NCBI GenBank assembly: GCA_017445755.1
Contig: JAFSSE010000041.1
Location: forward strand, 1-64,000
Reading direction: 5' to 3'
Length of the DNA stretch: 64,000 bases
Origin: Bacteroidales bacterium
GTDB taxonomy: Bacteria; Bacteroidota; Bacteroidia; Bacteroidales; UBA932
In this document: positions 59,214 through 64,000 of the stretch, one piece after another
Layout: each line of letters starts with the position of its first letter
Numbering within the stretch: position 1 is the stretch's first letter
Position numbers and translations under genes: made by a program
Notes under the pieces: model-generated
What the model saw: the letters and a program-made list of their open reading frames with translations, nothing else
Databases searched by the model: none
What the model was told of the DNA's origin: nothing

Positions 59214-60317
59214 ATGTCTTTGAAGTGTGGAATAGTGGGACTTCCCAATGTAGGGAAGTCCACTTTGTTTAACTGCGTCAGCTCCGGGAAGGCGCAGAGC
59301 GCGAATTTTCCGTTCTGCACCATCGATCCGAACATCGGTTCCACCCCTGTTCCGGACCGCCGTCTGGACGTCCTGACGGAGATTTGCAGTCCCAAGCGGA
59401 CGATTCCGGCGACCGTCGAAATTGTTGACATCGCCGGGCTCGTGAAGGGAGCATCGAAGGGGGAGGGGCTTGGCAACCAGTTCCTTGCGAATATCCGCGA
59501 GACCGATGCCATCCTCCATGTCCTCCGCTGTTTCGACGGCGGAAATATCGTCCATGTGGACGGCTCCGTAGACCCGGTAAGGGACAAGGAAGTGGTTGAC
59601 ACGGAGCTCCAGATAAAGGATCTGGAAACCGTTGAAAACCGTATCCGGAAGGTTGAGAAACAGGCGACAACCGGCGGGGACAAGGATGCGAAAAAGCTGC
59701 TTGTCCTCCTCCAGAAATACCGCGAGGCCCTGCTTCAGGGACGCTCCTGCCGGACAGTCGCCCTCGATACCCCAGAGGAAGCGGAAATGTCCAGGGAGCT
59801 TTTCCTTCTGACGGATAAGCCGGTGCTCTATGTCTGCAACGTGGACGAGGGCTCCGCGGTCAGCGGGAACCGCTATGTAGATGCGGTGAGGGAAGCGGTG
59901 AAGGATGAGAACGCTGAAATTCTTGTCATTGCGGCGAAAACAGAGGCGGAAATAGCTGAAATAGAGGAGTATGAGGACCGGAAGATGTTTCTAGAGGAGA
60001 TGGGGCTCGAAGAGTCCGGCGTTGTCCGGCTTATCCAGAGCGCCTATAAACTCCTGGGACTGAGGACCTTCTTTACTGCCGGAGCCGATGAGTGCCGGGC
60101 ATGGACAATCCACGCCGGCGACAAGGCCCCGCGCGCTGCCGGAGTTATCCATACCGACTTCGAAAAGGGCTTTATCCGCGCTGAAGTAATTAAGTACGAG
60201 GACTTTGTCCAATACCGGACCGAAGCAGCAGTCCGCGCAGCCGGGAAGATGGGCATCGAAGGCAAGGACTATGTAGTCCAGGACGGTGACATAATGCATT
60301 TCCTGTTTAACGTTTAG
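59214..60317 (+). CDS. ychF: Ribosome-binding GTPase/ATPase YchF
   Basis: 367 residues. GLPNVGKSTLFN (G1, about 9-20), DIAGLVKGASKGEGLGNQFL (G3), CNVDEG in the NKxD position (typical for ATP preference) and a C-terminal TGS domain (FFTAGADECRAWTIHAGDKA, DYVVQDGDIMHFLFNV). It starts 2 nt after the PPIase stop. Confidence 0.96.
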   Translation: MSLKCGIVGLPNVGKSTLFNCVSSGKAQSANFPFCTIDPNIGSTPVPDRRLDVLTEICSPKRTIPATVEIVDIAGLVKGASKGEGLGNQFLANIRETDAILHVLRCFDGGNIVHVDGSVDPVRDKEVVDTELQIKDLETVENRIRKVEKQATTGGDKDAKKLLVLLQKYREALLQGRSCRTVALDTPEEAEMSRELFLLTDKPVLYVCNVDEGSAVSGNRYVDAVREAVKDENAEILVIAAKTEAEIAEIEEYEDRKMFLEEMGLEESGVVRLIQSAYKLLGLRTFFTAGADECRAWTIHAGDKAPRAAGVIHTDFEKGFIRAEVIKYEDFVQYRTEAAVRAAGKMGIEGKDYVVQDGDIMHFLFNV

Positions 60318-60634
60318 AGAGTCAAGGAATAGCCGTAACCACGATTACGGATGATTCTCGACCGTGCGTCTTGGCGGCGGCGGAAGCAGGCAAACAAGAT
60401 TTTTCATGGGCGGAAAAGCCGGTTTTTGCCTACGAAGCCAGGCGCAGTGGAGCTTTCCGCCGCGTTCGCTTACCGCGAGTTCAGAAAAACAGCCGTCAAA
60501 TGCAGTTTCCCGGCATTCGCGGCAGTTAAAACCGCCGAAACAAACTTTTTCCTTACCGCGACTGCATAAAAACCGCCGCAGAAAGGCGAGATGCTGCATT
60601 CGCGGCGCCGGAAACAGGCAGAACGGCCTTTTTG
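60318..60634. other. Non-coding gap with a third copy of the 38-nt element
   Basis: CCGTAA and TTACGG form a small hairpin just after ychF. 60403-60440 is a diverged copy of the repeats at 18667-18755 (TTCATGGGC, then GG-TTTTTGCC-ACGA). The frames here are repeat-derived and I call no gene. Confidence 0.55.
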
Positions 60635-60665
60635 CTTTGTTTTTTCACCGGTATTCCTTACCTTT
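60635..60665 (+). promoter_or_regulatory. Promoter of the RHS-type gene
   Basis: -33 TTTG (60635-60638), a 19-nt spacer and -7 TACCTTTG (60658-60665), then a ~20-nt leader to ATG 60687. Confidence 0.7.
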
Positions 60666-60686
60666 GGTGATTGAGGGTAAAAGTAT

Positions 60687-63638
60687 ATGAACGTTAAGTG
60701 TTTAGCGGCGATGGCTGCGCTATGTATGGTGCTGCCTCTTCGGGCGGACGATTCTCCGAGGGAGCATATCCTGTTTTCGAACGGGATAGTCAATCCTGCT
60801 TCCCCGGAAGCGTGGTCGATGATCAAGTACGGGGATCCTTCCGTAAACCTTTACAGCGGGTCGCTTGGTCTGTCGATACCGTTCTATACATATAGCGACG
60901 ACGATTTTACTCTACCTGTTTCTTTTGATTACGGCTTCTGCGGGTATCGTCCTAATGTTTCCACGGGGACGATGGGGCTCGGATGGTATTGTAACGTAGG
61001 GGGATGCATCACCCGGGACGTGAACGGAATCATGGACGACGCCTGGCCCGACCTGGAGATGTACGATTACCGCGACAAATGGTACGGCGGCATCCGTACC
61101 GGCGAATACCTTTCCATCGCCGTGTTCGGGTATGCCCACTACTGCCAGCAAGGTTTTGATGAGATAGATGTCCTTCGTGACCGGGTATATGGCAACAAAG
61201 CCGGGGAAGAGTACATGTCTGTGCTCTATTCGAACGACGATTACGAGACCATGTATGAATACGAGCCGGACGTTTTCCATTTCTCCATGCCCGGGCATAG
61301 TGGTTCCTTTATTCTGTCGCCGGACGGCGGAATCTTTTCCGAGACGAGCGGGCCTTCGAAGTTATATTCTTTGGAGTACACACTGGGAAGGAGCGGTTTT
61401 ACTTCTTTCACGATAATCACTCCTGACCGGTACCGTTACGTTTTCGCCTGCGTGGAACGAGCTTACAGCTGGTCGGACAATGCATCGGACGACGGGGTCG
61501 GAACTCCCGGAAGTTGGCGGCTTACTCGGATTGTCGCCCCTTCGGGTCGCATCCTTGTTTTCAACTACGGAGTCAGCGGATACAGCCAGACCCTAAGTCC
61601 ATGTTACGTAGATGATTATAATTACAAGGTGGCCAGGAAAGAGGACTCCGGGGCAGACATCACGGAGGATAGGTCATATTACACGGCGGCATACACTTCC
61701 TGCTCCTATGTAGAGTCATTCTGCCCCACCATGATTGAGACATCGGACAGCACGGTACGCCTTGTGCTGGATTACAGGAGGAAGGCATTGGAGCGTGGCA
61801 GTTACGACTATCCCTCGTACCTTCTTACCGGGATATCCGTTTATTCTGCCGAAGGCCGTTCCGTCCGGAGCTGTACCCTTGTATATCGGAACGAGCAGGC
61901 GGTCGGAACGGAATCTTATGACAGCACCCGCTTGTGCGTTACCTTTCTGGATTCCCTCCTGGTGTCCGGGGAAGGGGCGTATGTTTTCCGGTACAATGAC
62001 ATCGGGAGTTCCCCGGACTTGGGGACAAAGGGTACCGACTGGTACGGGTACTGGCGTACGGATACAGACAGTTGGAGCGGTTTTGCACCGACCGTGGCGA
62101 CTGCCCGGAGTGGGAACGGCTATCTGCTTACCCTTCGCCAGGGATCCTTCAGCCATGCACTCTGGGGTTCCCTTTCGGAAGCCGTCTATCCTACGGGGGG
62201 AAAAATATCCGTTGAGTGGGAGCCGAACCGCTATGGCCGTGACGACACCGGAGTGGATGCTCGGAGCGGCGGAGGCGGTTCTTCTGGGATCCGGGTAGCA
62301 GCCGTCAATACTTCCGATGCAGACGGACGTGTGCTGAAACGGAAGGAGTATAGTTACATTCTTCAGGACGGAACCTCTTCCGGAGTCCTGCTATGGAGAC
62401 CCATCCTGTACTCGGAGTATTCATCGAGGACATCCTCCCCCTGGAAGAATCTTGATCGGGAAACCCTCTCAACGGCGAGTGATTATGTCTTCTCCCGATA
62501 TCCTCACCTTGAGTACCTCCGGGTAGTCGAGACGACCTATGATCCGGAGAACCCCTTGAAACGGGAGATTGTGGAGAACACGTTCCTGAGCGGGCACACC
62601 TCATCTGCCAGGAGCAATTTTGTGCGGAGGAACGATTACATGGTTGATGACGACGCTTTCATCTTGGCCTTGACTCCCGGCAATATGTCCGATATAACCG
62701 CAGCCCGCCTCCCAGATGCGGAACAAAGCGCCCTTGCCGGAAAGCCGCTTTCCCGGACGGTATATTCGGACGACTTGGATCATCCCGTTTCCCGTCAGGA
62801 GTACAGCTGGCAGAGTCCGGAATGCGGCAGCATGATCACTCCGGTCATCAAGGCAGGGATGGCGTTCAACCATTACCTGGTTACGTTCTTCCCCGACATA
62901 GGGACGGAACGCCTGATCACATACGGCAGTTCCGGGGAGGCGATGACCATGCGGGAGACTACGAACACCCTTGACGGAGTGTTTCGCATTTCCGACAGCG
63001 TGACCAGCGACAGCGACGGTAATACCCTCAGAAACCACTACAGCTACTTCAGCCCGGTCCCTGCATGGCTTTCGGAAGCCGTTGTCCTTCGGGGAGGGAA
63101 GCTTTCCGGGGCAAAGAAATATGAGTACATCCGCCCGGCAGCATCCTCTTTGCCTTCATTCTGGATGCCTTGGAAAGTCTCCACTGCGCGGGTTACCGAA
63201 CATGAGACGTCCCCGTCTACATATGATACGGATATGACCGTCAGCCGTTACAGTGCCGGCGGGAAGCCCCTCGAGGTGACCGACAAGGCAGGTGTCAGGA
63301 CCTGCTATGTATGGGAATGGAACGGACTCTGCCTGGCCATGAAGATAGAGGGGACAGACTGGGCGTCACTAGTCTCGGCTGTTCCTTCGCTGGGCTCCGG
63401 AGTGTTCACAGGGACGCTCCCCGCCTCGGTCGACGCTGCGGTTCGGGCGATCCCCGGGCTTGTCGTCACGACCTGGAGCCACCGGCCCCTTGTCGGCATC
63501 CTGTCGGTAAAGGACCCTTCCGGAAAGACGCAAACTTTTGAATACGATGCGGCAGGACGGCTGACAGAAGTATACAATGCGGAAGGCATGAAGACGCAGG
63601 GATATGAGTACCATATACTGACGGAGGAGGGAGAATGA
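60687..63638 (+). CDS. Secreted RHS-type protein
   Basis: 983 residues. A signal peptide (MNVKCLAAMAALCMVLPLRA) precedes a long beta-rich body starting with EAWSMIKYGDPSVNLYSGSL and TMGLGWYCNVGGCITRDVNG, the N-terminal pattern of Bacteroidetes RHS/YD-repeat proteins. An RHS/YD unit appears only at the end (YDAAGRLTEVYNAEGM). It lacks the RHS core cage and a toxin tip, so it is either a short family member or the first part of a two-gene system with the gene that follows 1 nt later. It has its own promoter and looks accessory next to the housekeeping genes. Confidence 0.75.
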   Translation: MNVKCLAAMAALCMVLPLRADDSPREHILFSNGIVNPASPEAWSMIKYGDPSVNLYSGSLGLSIPFYTYSDDDFTLPVSFDYGFCGYRPNVSTGTMGLGWYCNVGGCITRDVNGIMDDAWPDLEMYDYRDKWYGGIRTGEYLSIAVFGYAHYCQQGFDEIDVLRDRVYGNKAGEEYMSVLYSNDDYETMYEYEPDVFHFSMPGHSGSFILSPDGGIFSETSGPSKLYSLEYTLGRSGFTSFTIITPDRYRYVFACVERAYSWSDNASDDGVGTPGSWRLTRIVAPSGRILVFNYGVSGYSQTLSPCYVDDYNYKVARKEDSGADITEDRSYYTAAYTSCSYVESFCPTMIETSDSTVRLVLDYRRKALERGSYDYPSYLLTGISVYSAEGRSVRSCTLVYRNEQAVGTESYDSTRLCVTFLDSLLVSGEGAYVFRYNDIGSSPDLGTKGTDWYGYWRTDTDSWSGFAPTVATARSGNGYLLTLRQGSFSHALWGSLSEAVYPTGGKISVEWEPNRYGRDDTGVDARSGGGGSSGIRVAAVNTSDADGRVLKRKEYSYILQDGTSSGVLLWRPILYSEYSSRTSSPWKNLDRETLSTASDYVFSRYPHLEYLRVVETTYDPENPLKREIVENTFLSGHTSSARSNFVRRNDYMVDDDAFILALTPGNMSDITAARLPDAEQSALAGKPLSRTVYSDDLDHPVSRQEYSWQSPECGSMITPVIKAGMAFNHYLVTFFPDIGTERLITYGSSGEAMTMRETTNTLDGVFRISDSVTSDSDGNTLRNHYSYFSPVPAWLSEAVVLRGGKLSGAKKYEYIRPAASSLPSFWMPWKVSTARVTEHETSPSTYDTDMTVSRYSAGGKPLEVTDKAGVRTCYVWEWNGLCLAMKIEGTDWASLVSAVPSLGSGVFTGTLPASVDAAVRAIPGLVVTTWSHRPLVGILSVKDPSGKTQTFEYDAAGRLTEVYNAEGMKTQGYEYHILTEEGE

Positions 63639-63639
63639 T

Positions 63640-64000
63640 ATGAAAGCGCGTTCCGTCCATACCACAATCCTTTCGGCAGTGCTTTCCGTGCTGCTGCCGG
63701 CCATTGTCTGCCGGGGCCAGGTGCCGAATGTAGTCATTCCGTCCGGGCACGGGAACATCTATGCCGGAGTAGACAGCTGCAGTTGGAATGCGGGATCGGT
63801 CGCCATTCCGCTCCACGACGTGGAGACTGGTGGATTATCCGGACTTGATACGGACGTGTCTGCAGCCCTGAATACCGCCGGAGTTACGTGGTTGTCCTAC
63901 CTTTACGCGGAGTCGGGCGGGGATTCGGAGACGTATGACATGATTTTTGTCCCGTCTTCCAACACGACGGTGTACATCCGCAGCGTCCTTTTCAACGGAG
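63640..64000 (+). CDS. Secreted protein, 3' end outside window
   Basis: The frame is open from ATG 63640 to the window end, at least 120 residues. A signal peptide (MKARSVHTTILSAVLSVLLP) is followed by VPNVVIPSGHGNIYAGVDSC and further Ser/Gly/Asp-rich sequence. It begins 1 nt after the RHS-type gene stop and is probably translated with it. I cannot assign a family. Confidence 0.6.
   Translation, partial: MKARSVHTTILSAVLSVLLPAIVCRGQVPNVVIPSGHGNIYAGVDSCSWNAGSVAIPLHDVETGGLSGLDTDVSAALNTAGVTWLSYLYAESGGDSETYDMIFVPSSNTTVYIRSVLFNG

Noticed and set aside
60345..60599. Small frames on both strands before the RHS gene
   Set aside because: They run through the dispersed repeat, and both strands are open by composition.

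Overview
The window looks like chromosome from a member of the Bacteroidota, most likely order Bacteroidales; I cannot name a genus. The evidence is the gene content (S46 dipeptidyl-peptidase, fused SecDF, Bacteroidetes-type TonB, DUF4923 protein, fimbrillin/GLUG lipoprotein, TPR-transmembrane-LuxR regulator, frdA-frdB, CoaX) and the many promoters with the Bacteroidetes -7 element TAnnTTTG, often with a TTTG/TTG -33 element about 19-20 nt upstream. Shine-Dalgarno sequences are mostly absent. Coding DNA is moderately GC-rich and intergenic DNA is often AT-rich. I saw no rRNA, tRNA, CRISPR array, transposase or prophage.

Layout. 0-3.7 kb: end of an EF-G paralogue, an S46 peptidase and an Mrp/ApbC ATPase. 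3.7-9.1 kb: a local regulon of a short GerE-domain protein, a secreted coiled-coil-like protein, a divergent TPR-TM-LuxR regulator, a 48-residue peptide and a fimbrillin/GLUG lipoprotein. Two promoters here share an identical pair of 16-bp dyads with identical spacing. 9.1-20 kb: YfhO-like membrane protein, GT4 glycosyltransferase, TolB-propeller/SPOR-like protein, SecDF and TonB, separated by repeat-rich convergent gaps. 20.1-28.0 kb: a tightly coupled plus-strand operon with a secreted protein, a Y_phosphatase3-type phosphatase, an APH-fold kinase, a (p)ppGpp-synthetase-like protein, a separate MESH1-like HD hydrolase, a second APH-fold kinase, a membrane Cache-SpoIIE-HATPase protein and a STAS protein, then a further secreted protein. 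This is the most system-like part of the window. 28-49.6 kb: mainly minus-strand housekeeping genes (dnaE, glyS, folK, a DUF59 gene, sufE, sufS, mnmG, ybeY, frdB, frdA, a C45-like hydrolase, ruvB), with a ThiL-like gene, a DUF4923/beta-barrel pair, ruvA and hflX on the plus strand. 49.6-49.84 kb: an AT-rich divergent gap with a cluster of DnaA-box-like 9-mers, a candidate replication origin. 49.8-64 kb: all plus strand, with mfd, coaX, an envelope run (outer-membrane protein, TPR protein, LptC, PpiD/SurA-like PPIase), ychF, then an RHS-type secreted protein and a partial secreted protein.

How the genes may work together. The 20-27 kb operon would let a periplasmic sensor set the phosphorylation state of a STAS protein while co-expressed enzymes make and remove an alarmone and two kinases act on unknown substrates; this is inference. 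The 4-9 kb locus looks like one LuxR-family regulator controlling surface and secreted genes on both sides of itself. The rest is replication, repair, tRNA modification, Fe-S assembly, anaerobic respiration and envelope biogenesis.
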